Numbered from the stretch's first letter, positions 27,182 through 36,973 are shown. The stretch is 64,000 bases of DNA from GCA-2686265 sp036010965 (GCA_036010965.1 DASCMO010000103.1:35853-99852), one strand, 5' to 3'. A program made the numbers and translations. Notes: generated by a model not told the origin, from the sequence alone.

Positions 27182-28330
27182 GTGAGGGTGGGCATCGACT
27201 ACCGCGCCGGGCTGGTCAACCGTGAAGGCATCGGGCGCTACGCACGGGAACTCGTGCGCGGACTGTGCGAGCTGGGGTTCGACGGAAGCCTCGGACTCTT
27301 CGGCTACACCCTGGCCGCCCCGCGCTTTTCGCGCGCCGAGCTTGGCATCGCGGACTCGCGCGCCGAGCTCGTCCGACTGCGCATGCCGGCGCGCTGGACT
27401 CCCTGGATGCTCGCACGCCTGCACAAGGGAGTCGACGACCTGGTCGGAGGATGCGAGGTCTACCACCACACCCAGCCCAATCTGCTCTCCGTTCGCCAGG
27501 CGGCCGAGGTGGTCACGATCTTCGACTGCATCTACACCCTCGACGCGGGCTACATGGACACAGCCGACGCCGAACGCATGACGGCGGTGGCGAAGGAACT
27601 CGTCGGACGCGCGCGCCGCATCCTCGTCCCGAGCGAGTTCGTCGGGGCCGAGGTCGTCATGGCCCTCGGCGCCCACCCGGGGCAGGTCTCGGTGACACAC
27701 CTCGGCTGCGATCACGCCGCCCGCGCTCTGCCGCCCGAGGGGTTCGGCGAGGCCGACGAGCCCTACATCCTGACCGTCTCGCGCGTCGACCCACGCAAGA
27801 ACCACGCGCGCATGCTGGAGGCCTTCGAGATGCTGGTCCGGGAGGGCTTTCCCCAGCGCTGGGTCATCGCCGGGCCCGCTGGATGGCAATCCGAGCGCTT
27901 CGAACGCGCCATGGAGAACTCACCGGCACGCCGGCGCATCGAATGGCGCAAGGAGGTGTCGGACGCCGAGCTGACGCGACTCTACGCCCAGGCCGACGCC
28001 TTCCTCTTCGCCAGCCTGAACGAGGGCTTCGGTCTGCCGCCGCTCGAGGCCATGGCCTGTGGGACGCCGGTCATCACCAGTTGCGTCACCTCCCTCCCCG
28101 AGGTCTGCGGCGATGCGGCCCTGCTGGTGGAGCCCACCGATTCCGAACAGATCTTCGAGGCCACGCGCCGGATCCTCTCCGAGCCCGACCTGGCCGCGGA
28201 CCTCGTGCGCCGCGGGAGCATCCGGGCGCGGGGGCTCACCTGGCGCGAGTGCGCCCGGAGGACCCTGCGAGCCTACCGGGCGGCGACCGAGCCCGAGGGC
28301 GACGAACCGGAGTTGCGGCGCTCGCTCTGA
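27182..28330 (+). CDS. Family 4 glycosyltransferase (GT-B)
   Basis: 382 residues from a GTG start. The N-terminal domain begins VGIDYRAGLVNREGIGRYAREL. The C-terminal nucleotide-sugar domain carries ILTVSRVDPRKNHARMLEAF and the EGFGLPPLEAMACGTPV segment that binds the donor phosphate, so it is a retaining GT4 of the mannosyl/glucosyl-transferase class. Donor and acceptor are unknown. It stands alone, divergent from the desaturase, and its last 58 bases overlap the convergent lipoprotein gene. Confidence 0.92.
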   Translation: MRVGIDYRAGLVNREGIGRYARELVRGLCELGFDGSLGLFGYTLAAPRFSRAELGIADSRAELVRLRMPARWTPWMLARLHKGVDDLVGGCEVYHHTQPNLLSVRQAAEVVTIFDCIYTLDAGYMDTADAERMTAVAKELVGRARRILVPSEFVGAEVVMALGAHPGQVSVTHLGCDHAARALPPEGFGEADEPYILTVSRVDPRKNHARMLEAFEMLVREGFPQRWVIAGPAGWQSERFERAMENSPARRRIEWRKEVSDAELTRLYAQADAFLFASLNEGFGLPPLEAMACGTPVITSCVTSLPEVCGDAALLVEPTDSEQIFEATRRILSEPDLAADLVRRGSIRARGLTWRECARRTLRAYRAATEPEGDEPELRRSL

Positions 28331-28797
28331 GGCGCGCAGAGTGACCGCACCGGCAAGTCGTTCGAAACGACGCTCGGCCTGCGACGGACGGTTTCCGGCA
28401 GAAGGTCCTTCAAGAACCCCCGGCGCAGCTGACGCAAGCCATGGAGCGCGTCGAAGGTCATCACCACACCGAAGAGGTCGATGTCGAAGTCGTCAAAGCT
28501 GAACGAACCGGAGAAGCGATCGAACAGGGGCACGCTGATCTGGGCGCCGAACTGACGCTCGCGGTACCAACCGTAGGCGATGGCCATCTCGCCCGCGGGG
28601 AGTTCCCAGACGCGCAGGGGGGCGCCGCAGGTCTCAAGCACACGCGAGAGGTCGGCGCGGCCGACCTGCAACGCCTCAAGGGCCCCCTCGGGCAGGGGTT
28701 CGTGCCGGCGGTGATGCTCCCAGGTCACGCTCAGACACGAGCCGAGCATCAGCGGCACGAGAGCCAGGGCAGCGGGGCGTAGCTTCAGGTCACTCAC
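28273..28797 (-). CDS. Lipoprotein, BamE/SmpA-like repeat, gene 2 of pair
   Basis: 174 residues. The lipobox is LMLGSC (C20). The segment ALQVGRADLSRVLETCGAPLRVWEL resembles the G-x-x-x-x-D-V-x-x-x-L-G-x-P motif of BamE/SmpA-type lipoproteins, followed by aromatic strands (IAYGWYRERQFGAQISVPLF). It starts six bases after the related lipoprotein gene. The last ~20 codons run antisense into the glycosyltransferase gene and look low-complexity, so the C-terminus may be functionally dispensable. Function is unknown. Confidence 0.72.
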   Translation of the reverse strand: MSDLKLRPAALALVPLMLGSCLSVTWEHHRRHEPLPEGALEALQVGRADLSRVLETCGAPLRVWELPAGEMAIAYGWYRERQFGAQISVPLFDRFSGSFSFDDFDIDLFGVVMTFDALHGLRQLRRGFLKDLLPETVRRRPSVVSNDLPVRSLCAPQSERRNSGSSPSGSVAAR

Positions 28798-28803
28798 GGC
28801 GCG

Positions 28804-29184
28804 TCAGTCCAGTGCAGACCAGGGCATCGCGTAGGCCGGGTCCGCTCCGTCAAAGCGGCCGCCTACATGGGAGAGCGTACCCGTCTCGTCGAAGAACACC
28901 CAGACACGATCGGAGCGCGTATCGGTGTTGACGAGGGTCACGACGAAGACCGAGAAGGCGGCACTCTTGGACTGGGTGAAGAGGTACAGCCAGGCGCTGC
29001 GGTGGCCGAGCTGGACCATGTCAGCCGGTGCTCCGAGAGCTTCCAGGACATCGTCGGCATCCGAGACGCCAGGCTCCAGTTCCGTGATCAGAGCCGGCGA
29101 CAGGGGCTCGTTGACCCGATCCCGCGAGACGAAGCAGGACGGCAGGAGGAGCGACAGGGCGATGAAGGAGAGGATGGGTCTCAT
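28804..29184 (-). CDS. Lipoprotein, BamE/SmpA-like, gene 1 of pair
   Basis: 126 residues with lipobox LLLPSC (C17). LEPGVSDADDVLEALGAPADMV matches the BamE/SmpA-type helix-turn, and AWLYLFTQSKSAAFSVFVV and VWVFFDETGTLSHV are the following strands. It forms a two-gene operon with its shorter-motif relative downstream. It is probably an outer- or inner-membrane-tethered periplasmic protein of unknown partner. Confidence 0.74.
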   Translation of the reverse strand: MRPILSFIALSLLLPSCFVSRDRVNEPLSPALITELEPGVSDADDVLEALGAPADMVQLGHRSAWLYLFTQSKSAAFSVFVVTLVNTDTRSDRVWVFFDETGTLSHVGGRFDGADPAYAMPWSALD

Positions 29185-29451
29185 GGTCGGGCGGGGCTGA
29201 CGGGCGTGAGGGACGGCGCGGGCGCGATGGCGACAGCCTAGCCCTCTTTAGCGACGGGTGTTCACGAGAGGCGGGCAAACGAGCGCCGAGGTCGATCGGG
29301 CAAGACCGGCACGGCGGCGGACGGGCGAACTGGTCCGCTGGCCTCCATCGACAGGTGGCCAGGCCTGCGACTCGCATTCCCCGACGCCCAAAGAGTCCGC
29401 AATGGGTGAACCGCGAATGAGGACTGCGTTACCTTGGATGTGGACCCTCAC

Positions 29452-30585
29452 ATGAACCCCATCCCTTTCCACCGACCGACCCTGGCGCCCGGTCAACTCG
29501 AGAACGTCGAGCAGGCCCTGCGCTCGGGGACGCTCGCAGGCGACGGGCCCTTCGGCCGACGCGCCGAAGCCCTGCTGCGCGAGGCTACCGGCTGCCAGAC
29601 AGTCCTGCTCACCACCTCGTGCACCCACGCGCTCGAGATGATCGCCATTCTGCTCGACGCGCCACCGGGCTCGGAGGTGATCGTCCCCGATTTCAGCTAC
29701 GTCTCGACGGCCAACGCGTTCCTGACCCGCGGCCTCACTCCGGTGTTCGCCGACATCGATCCCGACACCCTCAATCTCTCGCCTGACGCGACGAGGGCCG
29801 CGCTCACCGAACGCACGGTCGCGGTGGTCGCGGTTCACTACGGAGGCGTGGCCTGTGACATGGCCGCCCTCGGAGCGCTGTGCGAGGACCACGGCGTGAC
29901 CCTGATCGAAGACAACGCCCACGGCCTGCTCGGAAGCTGGAACGAACGCCCCCTCGGCACGATCGGAGCCCTCGGCGCGTTGAGCTTTCACGAGACGAAG
30001 AACTTCACCTGCGGCGAGGGCGGCGCTCTGATGATCAACGAGGAAGCTCTGCGCGAGCGGGCCGAGATCATCCGCGAGAAGGGGACCGACCGAACACGCT
30101 TCTTCCGCGGCGAGACGAACCGCTACACCTGGGTCGATACGGGATCCAGCTACGTTCTCTCCGACGTCCTGGCGAGCATCCTCTGCGCTCAGCTCGAGCA
30201 CGCGGGCGTCATCCAGGATCGCCGCGAGCGCGCATGGAGCCACTATCGCTCAGCGCTCGCCCCCTGGGCCGAGGCTGCCGGCGTGCGCCTGCTTCCGGTC
30301 CCCGAGTACGCCACTCCCTCGCACCACCTGATGGGCCTCTTGATGCCCGATGCCCACGGACAGCACGCACTGATCGCCCACCTGGCCGAGCGCGGTGTCG
30401 CAGCGACCTTTCACTTCCAGCCCTTGCACGCCTCCGCCATGGGCGCGCACCTCGGCTGGCAGCCCGGCGCCTGCCCGGTCAGCGTGGACGCCGCGGCGCG
30501 CCTCGTGCGCCTGCCACTGCACGCCGAGCTCTCCGACTCCGATCTCGAACGGGTGGTCAAAGCCGTCGGGGAATACGAAGCCTGA
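29452..30585 (+). CDS. rffA: dTDP-4-amino-4,6-dideoxygalactose transaminase-like (DegT/DnrJ family)
   Basis: 377 residues. It is a PLP-dependent sugar aminotransferase closest in sequence look to RffA/WecE: K183 in LSFHETKNFTCGEGG, D154 in LIEDNAHG, and the run EKGTDRTRFFRGETNRYTW then GSSYVLSDVLASI. It would convert dTDP-4-keto-6-deoxyglucose to the 4-amino sugar for a surface glycan. Starting at the second ATG (29452) gives the family N-terminus IPFHRP; ATG 29434 is also in frame. The other enzymes of the pathway are not adjacent. Confidence 0.9.
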   Translation: MNPIPFHRPTLAPGQLENVEQALRSGTLAGDGPFGRRAEALLREATGCQTVLLTTSCTHALEMIAILLDAPPGSEVIVPDFSYVSTANAFLTRGLTPVFADIDPDTLNLSPDATRAALTERTVAVVAVHYGGVACDMAALGALCEDHGVTLIEDNAHGLLGSWNERPLGTIGALGALSFHETKNFTCGEGGALMINEEALRERAEIIREKGTDRTRFFRGETNRYTWVDTGSSYVLSDVLASILCAQLEHAGVIQDRRERAWSHYRSALAPWAEAAGVRLLPVPEYATPSHHLMGLLMPDAHGQHALIAHLAERGVAATFHFQPLHASAMGAHLGWQPGACPVSVDAAARLVRLPLHAELSDSDLERVVKAVGEYEA

Positions 30586-30729
30586 GCCCCGCGCAAGGCC
30601 CTCGCGACGGGTGAATCACGTGCGTTCCTCATGGTTCGCTGGTGATTCCCTCACGAACGGCGGTGGAGCGGTATCCTGGGATGCAACGCCCGTCAACTCG
30701 CATTCCGATCACACCCCAAGATCTCCACC

Positions 30730-31992
30730 ATGCGCACACTCCTTTCTCAGCCTGGAATGCATACCCTGCTACTGGTCGCTCTGGCTCCCGCCGCCGTCGC
30801 ACAGTCGGTTCCCGTGCCTTCGATCTTCACGACGGAGTGGCGCTTTGGCGGTGACACGAACGAGTTCGTGGACAAGGTCGGTGGTCCCGGAACCCTCGAA
30901 TACGCCGACGGCGACGGCGGCCCGACCGACCAGCTCGACCTGTTCACGACCACTCAGATCGCCGGCATTCCCGACATCGGTGGCGTGGATTCTCCGGTGT
31001 TGCAGTTTGGCTATCACAACCCCAACACCCTCGGCTACCACTTCCGCCCCCTGACGGGCCTCGGGGACCAGCTGGAGTTCACATTCGTCTGGGACATCTA
31101 CCTCGATCCCGCCAACGCCGACGCCTACCAGGCTCTCTGGCAGGGCAGCGCCACCAACTCGAATGACGCCGAGCTCCACCTGGAGATCCAGACCGGCGGC
31201 TTCTACCACGCGGGCCCCTACGGCGGCAGCGGTCCGATCGGACCGGGCTCCTGGAACCTGGGCGAGTGGAACCGCTTTGTCTACGTGGGCGACTTCAACA
31301 CCGATGTGGCGCAGATGTACGTCAACGGCGCACTGGTCTTCACCGACGACGCCGTCGACTACCTCTACGATGGTACGGACCCCGCGTTCCCCAACTGGAT
31401 CCTGGCCGACCAGAACGGCGACACGACCGAGGGCTATCTCGCCAACTTCGCCTACACCGAGGTCTTGCTGGACGCGGCGACAGTGGCTGCCCTGGGCGCC
31501 CCCGAGCCCGGCGGGATCTTCCAGTTCCCGACTCCCTCGGTGGCCTACTGTTTCTGCGACAGCGCTTCGGCCTTCCCTGCCGGCCTGTGCGGGAACCCGG
31601 GGTCGGCCGGAAATGGATGCGCCAACGGATCGAACGCGAGCGGTGCCAACATCAGCGCGACAGGCGCCCCCGGTCCCGGGACCCTGGTGCTCGTCGGCTC
31701 GGGCGCGACGCCCGGTCAACCCGGCCTGTTCTTCCAGGGTGACAACCAGGTCGCCGGCGGCGCGGGCGTCGGTTTCGGCGACGGAATACGCTGCGCCGGT
31801 GGGGGTGTCGTCCGCCTGCAGGTCGTCGCGGCGGACGCGACGGGCATGAGTCAGACCTCGATCGACATCTTCGCCGCGGGCGGCATCTCCCCCGGCGACG
31901 TGAAGCACTACCAGCTCTGGTACCGCGATCCGTCGCTCTCTCCCTGCGGCGCCCTCTTCAACCTGAGCAACGGCCTGCAGATCAGCTGGTAG
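30730..31992 (+). CDS. Secreted LamG-like protein with shared Cys-rich C-terminal module
   Basis: 420 residues. The signal peptide is LLLVALAPAAVAQ. Residues ~30-260 look like a concanavalin/LamG sandwich (WRFGGDTNEFVDKVGGPGTL, LEFTFVWDIYLD, LGEWNRFVYVGDF, YVNGALVF). Residues 273-420 are the shared module, from YCFCDSASAFP to LFNLSNGLQISW, with CxC, two single Cys, RCAGG and SPCG. Glycan binding is inferred. It is a single gene convergent with the dioxygenase gene. Confidence 0.87.
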   Translation: MRTLLSQPGMHTLLLVALAPAAVAQSVPVPSIFTTEWRFGGDTNEFVDKVGGPGTLEYADGDGGPTDQLDLFTTTQIAGIPDIGGVDSPVLQFGYHNPNTLGYHFRPLTGLGDQLEFTFVWDIYLDPANADAYQALWQGSATNSNDAELHLEIQTGGFYHAGPYGGSGPIGPGSWNLGEWNRFVYVGDFNTDVAQMYVNGALVFTDDAVDYLYDGTDPAFPNWILADQNGDTTEGYLANFAYTEVLLDAATVAALGAPEPGGIFQFPTPSVAYCFCDSASAFPAGLCGNPGSAGNGCANGSNASGANISATGAPGPGTLVLVGSGATPGQPGLFFQGDNQVAGGAGVGFGDGIRCAGGGVVRLQVVAADATGMSQTSIDIFAAGGISPGDVKHYQLWYRDPSLSPCGALFNLSNGLQISW

Positions 31993-32036
31993 GGAGTCAG
32001 CCGCTCGGGGAGCACGCGCACTGGCGCACGACTCCC
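31992..32036. terminator. Weak hairpin between convergent genes
   Basis: GGGAGTC, starting in the stop codon, pairs with GACTCCC (7 bp) over a 31-base loop. It sits between the LamG-like gene and the end of the dioxygenase gene. There is no U-tract. Confidence 0.25.
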
Positions 32037-32046
32037 AGCCTCGCTG

Positions 32047-32916
32047 TCATTCCGATCGATCGCCCGCTGCGCTCCCCAGGAAATCGCGTAGGAGGTCCCC
32101 TTCGGAGAGCGCCTCCAAACTCGCGCTGAACTTCGTGGGCCCCTCGTCCTCGTGGAACCTGTTGCGCTGGATGCCTTCGAGCAAGGTCCGATCCAAGCGC
32201 GCGTCGCGATCGATGAAGCGCAGGGAACAGGCCACGCGCCGGGCCGGAGCGTCGTCCGCCGAGGGGACGCTGCGATGCCAGAGGTCCTTGGCGAAGAGCA
32301 GCGCGTCGCCCGGGTCCAGATCAGGCGCAACGGCACACTCCTCCAGCTTGCGGTAGTGCGCCTCTCCCCCGAATCGTTCGCGGAGGGTCTCGATGTGCTT
32401 CCGCTGAGTGAGCGGCATGGCGCAGACCTCCTTCATGGTCTCGAAGTGCACGGCAGCCGACCTGTCCGGGCGTCGCACATACTCCAGCCCCCCCGTACCG
32501 CTTCGCGGCCGGATGGGCGTCAGCGGGATCCAGATCGACCAGGCGCGGTCCTCGGGTCGCAGGAAGTTGAAGCTGTAGACGTCGAAGTGCCAGCGCACGC
32601 CCGGATCGCCGGGTTCCTGCACGAACGCTCCTCCGTGAACGAACACTGGCGGACCGCCGCACAACCGCTCCGCCACGCTTTGAAACGCCTCCGAGCGGCA
32701 AATCCCCTCCACCGGAGGGCACGACAGATTCAGATCGTGGTGGCTGTCCATGAGCCGTCCGCGACGAATCAACCCGCGAGTGGTCGGCTCGCCCAGGGCT
32801 GCGATCGCTCGGTCAGTGAACAGCCTCCTCAGGACGATGGCCCCATCCCGGTCGAAGGCCTGCACTTGCTCCGGTGCCACCGAGATCGCATGTACCCACA
32901 GATCGTGTTGCGTCAT
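32047..32916 (-). CDS. Phytanoyl-CoA dioxygenase (PhyH) family protein
   Basis: 289 residues from the ATG at 32916; the frame is open 42 codons further but that part is Cys/Ala/Ser-rich and unlike a protein start. It is an Fe(II)/2-oxoglutarate oxygenase: H110-F-D112 and distal H214 (LLFAKDLWHRS) bind iron, with R226/R227 placed for 2-oxoglutarate. FDRDGAIVLRRLF is the usual N-terminal strand. The hydroxylated substrate is unknown. Confidence 0.88.
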   Translation of the reverse strand: MTQHDLWVHAISVAPEQVQAFDRDGAIVLRRLFTDRAIAALGEPTTRGLIRRGRLMDSHHDLNLSCPPVEGICRSEAFQSVAERLCGGPPVFVHGGAFVQEPGDPGVRWHFDVYSFNFLRPEDRAWSIWIPLTPIRPRSGTGGLEYVRRPDRSAAVHFETMKEVCAMPLTQRKHIETLRERFGGEAHYRKLEECAVAPDLDPGDALLFAKDLWHRSVPSADDAPARRVACSLRFIDRDARLDRTLLEGIQRNRFHEDEGPTKFSASLEALSEGDLLRDFLGSAAGDRSE

Positions 32917-33115
32917 GGAACTCGCAGCGGCCGAAACGGCGCCACGACACAGTACGACAACGCGCGGCGAATGCGAGCCCAATACCGCTGCGCCGGTACC
33001 GGTGCTGCACACTGCGGCACTCCACTGCCCTGCGCCGCGCACCGCAACAAAACTGCGTTGCGCCTCCGACAGTCAGCTTTTTTTAGTGCTCCGGCAGGAA
33101 GTGCGCGGGCACTCC

Positions 33116-36100
33116 CTACCGCCCGGCGTCGGCCGGCGGAGGGACATGATGAACGGTCAGGTACACCGTCTCCTCGACCGGCGCGCCGTCGGCACCGCGC
33201 AGACGAAAGCGGAACTCCATCTGGTCCACGGGCCGCAGATCGGCGAGCTCGACGTGCACGCTGCGGCCGTCGAGCGAGACGCGCGCCGCGACCACCGCCA
33301 CCGGATCCTGCCCCTGCTCCCCGGGGCGATCGAGGGAGTGGAAAGCCGACCCGTAGGACCGGGCCCAGCGGTAGTTCCAACGTCTCACGGCATAGCGTCC
33401 GACGTCCTCGGCCGTGGCGCGCTCGACGGGGGCGCTGAAGATGAGCTCGATGCCGTCGGCGCTCACGCCGGCCTCCACGAGCAGCGTTCGCGCTTCCCCC
33501 GTGAAGCGCACGCGCTGCAGGCAGCCGTCGGCGCCTCCCGTCGGCCCCTGCCAGCCAGACAAGCCCACCGCATAGACCTGGCCGTCGACCGGGTTGACGC
33601 GTGCGCGCTGGATTCCCGCCGCGAACTGGAAGGGCAGCTTCCAGGCGGCGCCCTGGGCGATGCCGCCGTGTTCGCGAATCGACAGGCGCATCATCCAGCC
33701 CTTGCCGAAGCTCGTGTGCACATACCCGCCCGCCAGCGGCCCCCAGCGCGCGTCGTCGACGAAGAGCTGGCCGCCGCTCGAGGAGTCGAACTCCTGAGGC
33801 ATCCAGAGCACGGGCCGGTCAAAATCGTCACGAGTCTTCTCGCCCGCTCCGTTGGTGTTGATGGACTTGAAGACTCCGTAAAAGCCGCCCTCTCGAGTGA
33901 GGCTGATCTTGCTGGCGGGGATCCAGTTGCCCTGGTTGTCGCTCACCAGCGGCCGGCCGTCCGGCGACATGCCCATGCCGTTGGGTGTGCGCAGGCCGGT
34001 GCAATGGACCTCGTGGGAGCGGCCGTCGGGAGCGACCTTCAGGACCGCGCCGGGCAGGGCGTAGTCGGTGTACTGCCCCGACTTGGCGTAGTAGAGGTTG
34101 CCCGCTGCGTCGGTCTGCAGATCGAAGTTGAAGGAGTGGAAGCTGGCGGTGACGTCGGGGTCCGCGAAGAAGCTCTCGTGGAAATCCGCCTCGCCGTTGC
34201 CGTCGGTGTCGTGCAGGCGAACGATCCGATCCCGACACGCGACCAGGATCAGGCCGTCCACGATGCGCAAGCCCATGGGCTCGAACAGGCCCGCTGCAAA
34301 CCGCTTCCAGCGCAGCTCGCCCAGATCGGCGTCGATGCCCGAGACGATCCACACGTCACCACCGTAGGTGGAGACGGCGGCGCGCCCGTCCTCGAAGAAG
34401 TCGAGGGCGCTGGTTCGGATCCAGGCGTTCCAGGGATTGGTCTCGGGGAGGGTCAGGGTGTCGAGGGCGTAGGGACTCTGTGCGCCCAGCTCGCCGCGCG
34501 TGACGAGCTCCTCGCCCCAGCGCGTCGGCCCGCCACCGAGCAGCTCAGCCGGAGATGGCGGGAGCGGCCGCTCCGCCGCGTTGTCGAGGAAGCGGGTGAA
34601 TCCGAAGGCGTCCTCGATCGACAGACCGCCGGCGCGCAGGATCCATAGTTCGGTGTCGACGTCGGAAGGCGGGATCTCGAGGGCCACGCGCTCGTACCCA
34701 TCGATCCAGCGCAGGCGCGCCCCGCCACGGTAGGCCAAGGCCGCCCGCGTATCGCCAGTGCCGACGAAGGCAGCCGTCCATACCCTCGCTCCCGGTCCCT
34801 CCCACCAGTCGAGCAGCGAGAGCCGGTCGCCCTTCGACGGTGCACGCACCGTGCCCAGGAGCAGCGGCTTGTGCCCCGGGCCGACGGTCAGGCGGTGGGT
34901 CACCACGGGCAGGCCCGATGATCGATCCACGCCGGGCAGCTCGAGCACCTCGCGACCCTCGATGGAATAGGAGAGCACGAGCCGGTCGCCGTTGACCCAG
35001 TGGCCGTGGTAGTCGAGCCACTCGCGCGGCAGGAGGCCGCGCGGCGGCCGGCGCTCGGGGTCCCAGTCGAGCGCTCCCTCGAAACCCCAGCCCCACCCGT
35101 CGAGCCCCGCCAGCATCTCGCCCCCGGGCCGGCCGATGGCTTCTCCGCGCTGCTGGTGGTGGTGGGTGCTGCCCAGGTCCACGAAACCGCCGGTCCAGGC
35201 ACCCGGGGAGCGCATGGTCTGCAGGTCGTAGCCGAGGGTCGTCTGGTCATCGAGCCGCACCGCGAGACCCGCGCCGATCTCGCCCCCGAGCTGGACGGCC
35301 AGGGCCGGGCCGTAGTCGCGCCGCACCAGGTCGAACTGCTCCCCCTCAGGCCGCCTCGTGCGACCCTTGGGCAGAGAGTTCAGCCAGCGCTCGGTGACCT
35401 CGAAGTACTGCGACCGGTTGCGCTCGCGCAGGAACTCCTCGCGCAGGTAGTGGATCACGTCGTAGCGCTGGTCGGGGCGCAGCCAGGCGTTGCCGGGCAT
35501 CTCCAGGTAGCCGTCGGTGACCGTATCGAAGAGGCTCAGGGGGTCGAACCCGTTCTGGAGTTTGCCCAGGGCGAAGGGGCGCGCTTTGGGATTGGTGGGC
35601 TTCGTGCCGTCCTCGCCGTGGCAGAGCACGCACAGGCCGCCGTAGATCTGCTTGCCGCGCTCGTAGCTCTCGGGGCCCCACGAGCCGATCAGGCCGGCGT
35701 GGTCGACCTCACCCAGGGGTGCGACCCAGATGTTGGCGAAGCGCACCGCAGAGCCTTCTGCCTGGAGGCGAATCGGCGCGCGGAGCCGCGCCTCCTCCTC
35801 CAACTCCCCGCTGGGCCGCCAATCGAAGGTGGCCTGCGCCGCGACCTCCGCTCCACGAGAGAGAGCCGCGGCCTCGTCGGGGGTGAGTCCGTCCGCGAAG
35901 AAGCGCACGTCGGTGACCTCGCCCTCGTAGGCCCCGCCGAAGTTGGTGTTGGCGTGGCCCACCTTGAAGACGAAGTGATCCTGGTCGTCGGCGCGGAAGT
36001 CCTCGCGCTCACCCTCCAGGTCGCCGTCCACATAGAGGCGCGCGAGGCCGTCATGAGAGAGCAGCACGACCCGGTGCCACTCCCCGTCGTTCCAGTCCTG

Positions 36101-36973
36101 CGCACTGATCAGGGCGCCCACCCAGCCGATGTCGTAGACCAGGCGGCCTCCGCGCAGGAAGAGCGCCTTGGCGTCGTGGGCCCACTCGCCTTCGGGCGGA
36201 CACTTGGACACAAGAGTGCCGCTCCCCTCGGAGCGGAAGCGGGCGCTCACGGCGAAGGCGGGAGCGCCGAGGTCGATCGACCGGGAGCTCTCTCCCGGCT
36301 CGCTCGCAAAGCGGGCCGCGGACGCGCCCCCAGCGCCGGGGATCGGCGTCGGCAAGCCCCCGGGGGTGGGTTCTTCCAGGGTCACGTCGTCCTGGACGAG
36401 GACGTCGTTGAGCCAGACCGAGATCCGTGGGGCGGCACCCTGCTCCACCGACCAGGCGACGTCGAGGCTCTGCCAGGTCCCGGCCGGGCGGGCCGCGTTC
36501 TCGCGCGGCGAGAAGCGGTCGAAGATGGCGCCCGAGGAACGGGGCGTCGTGTCCTTCTGGAACGAATCGAGCAGCTGCACCTCGTAGCGTCCGGCCAGAA
36601 AGACCCCGCTCGCCCCGCGCTCGTCGTCGGGGACCTGCGCTGGCTCCTGGGGCACCAGGAAGTCCAGGTGCAGGTGATGGTCGCCGAACAGCTCGGCGGT
36701 CACGAGATCCCCCGCGCCCGGTCGGACCACCAGAGCGCCGTCCTCGACGCGCCAGCCCGCGGGCCCGTCCCCGATGCCTGATGGCTCCGCTTCGGGCTCC
36801 CAGCAGCGCCAGGCGCGGGCATCGGCGCCGTCGAAGAGCACCCGCGCGCCCTCGGGCGCCGCCAGGGGCGGCGGCGGGGGGAGGTCATCACCCGCACCCC
36901 GGGCGCGCGCGCCTCCGGCGAGGGCCGAGGCTACGCACAGCGCGATCGAAGCGGTGACGGGGAGGCGTTGCAT
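33116..36973 (-). CDS. DUF1080-LamG-cytochrome c-propeller exported multidomain protein
   Basis: 1285 residues. Order: signal peptide (ASIALCVASALAGG); 3-keto-disaccharide-hydrolase/DUF1080 domain ~40-205 (ARVLFDGADARAW, ASGVFLAGRYEVQLLDSF); LamG-type domain ~220-375 (DWNDGEWHRVVLLSHDGLA); a c-type cytochrome with C448-V-L-C451-H452; a DUF6797-like stretch; and a soluble-quinoprotein-like propeller (~750-1150) with LRTPNGMGMSPDGRPLVSD. This suggests periplasmic sugar binding or processing coupled to electron transfer. It is divergent from the PSD1 gene with 75 bases between starts, so the two are probably co-regulated. Confidence 0.9.
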   Translation of the reverse strand: MQRLPVTASIALCVASALAGGARARGAGDDLPPPPPLAAPEGARVLFDGADARAWRCWEPEAEPSGIGDGPAGWRVEDGALVVRPGAGDLVTAELFGDHHLHLDFLVPQEPAQVPDDERGASGVFLAGRYEVQLLDSFQKDTTPRSSGAIFDRFSPRENAARPAGTWQSLDVAWSVEQGAAPRISVWLNDVLVQDDVTLEEPTPGGLPTPIPGAGGASAARFASEPGESSRSIDLGAPAFAVSARFRSEGSGTLVSKCPPEGEWAHDAKALFLRGGRLVYDIGWVGALISAQDWNDGEWHRVVLLSHDGLARLYVDGDLEGEREDFRADDQDHFVFKVGHANTNFGGAYEGEVTDVRFFADGLTPDEAAALSRGAEVAAQATFDWRPSGELEEEARLRAPIRLQAEGSAVRFANIWVAPLGEVDHAGLIGSWGPESYERGKQIYGGLCVLCHGEDGTKPTNPKARPFALGKLQNGFDPLSLFDTVTDGYLEMPGNAWLRPDQRYDVIHYLREEFLRERNRSQYFEVTERWLNSLPKGRTRRPEGEQFDLVRRDYGPALAVQLGGEIGAGLAVRLDDQTTLGYDLQTMRSPGAWTGGFVDLGSTHHHQQRGEAIGRPGGEMLAGLDGWGWGFEGALDWDPERRPPRGLLPREWLDYHGHWVNGDRLVLSYSIEGREVLELPGVDRSSGLPVVTHRLTVGPGHKPLLLGTVRAPSKGDRLSLLDWWEGPGARVWTAAFVGTGDTRAALAYRGGARLRWIDGYERVALEIPPSDVDTELWILRAGGLSIEDAFGFTRFLDNAAERPLPPSPAELLGGGPTRWGEELVTRGELGAQSPYALDTLTLPETNPWNAWIRTSALDFFEDGRAAVSTYGGDVWIVSGIDADLGELRWKRFAAGLFEPMGLRIVDGLILVACRDRIVRLHDTDGNGEADFHESFFADPDVTASFHSFNFDLQTDAAGNLYYAKSGQYTDYALPGAVLKVAPDGRSHEVHCTGLRTPNGMGMSPDGRPLVSDNQGNWIPASKISLTREGGFYGVFKSINTNGAGEKTRDDFDRPVLWMPQEFDSSSGGQLFVDDARWGPLAGGYVHTSFGKGWMMRLSIREHGGIAQGAAWKLPFQFAAGIQRARVNPVDGQVYAVGLSGWQGPTGGADGCLQRVRFTGEARTLLVEAGVSADGIELIFSAPVERATAEDVGRYAVRRWNYRWARSYGSAFHSLDRPGEQGQDPVAVVAARVSLDGRSVHVELADLRPVDQMEFRFRLRGADGAPVEETVYLTVHHVPPPADAGR

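Noticed and set aside
33070..33090. Seven-T run as an intrinsic terminator
   Set aside because: The Ts are on the plus strand, where no gene ends; the nearest hairpin (33043-33062) is 15 bases away. For the minus-strand gene the run would be As.
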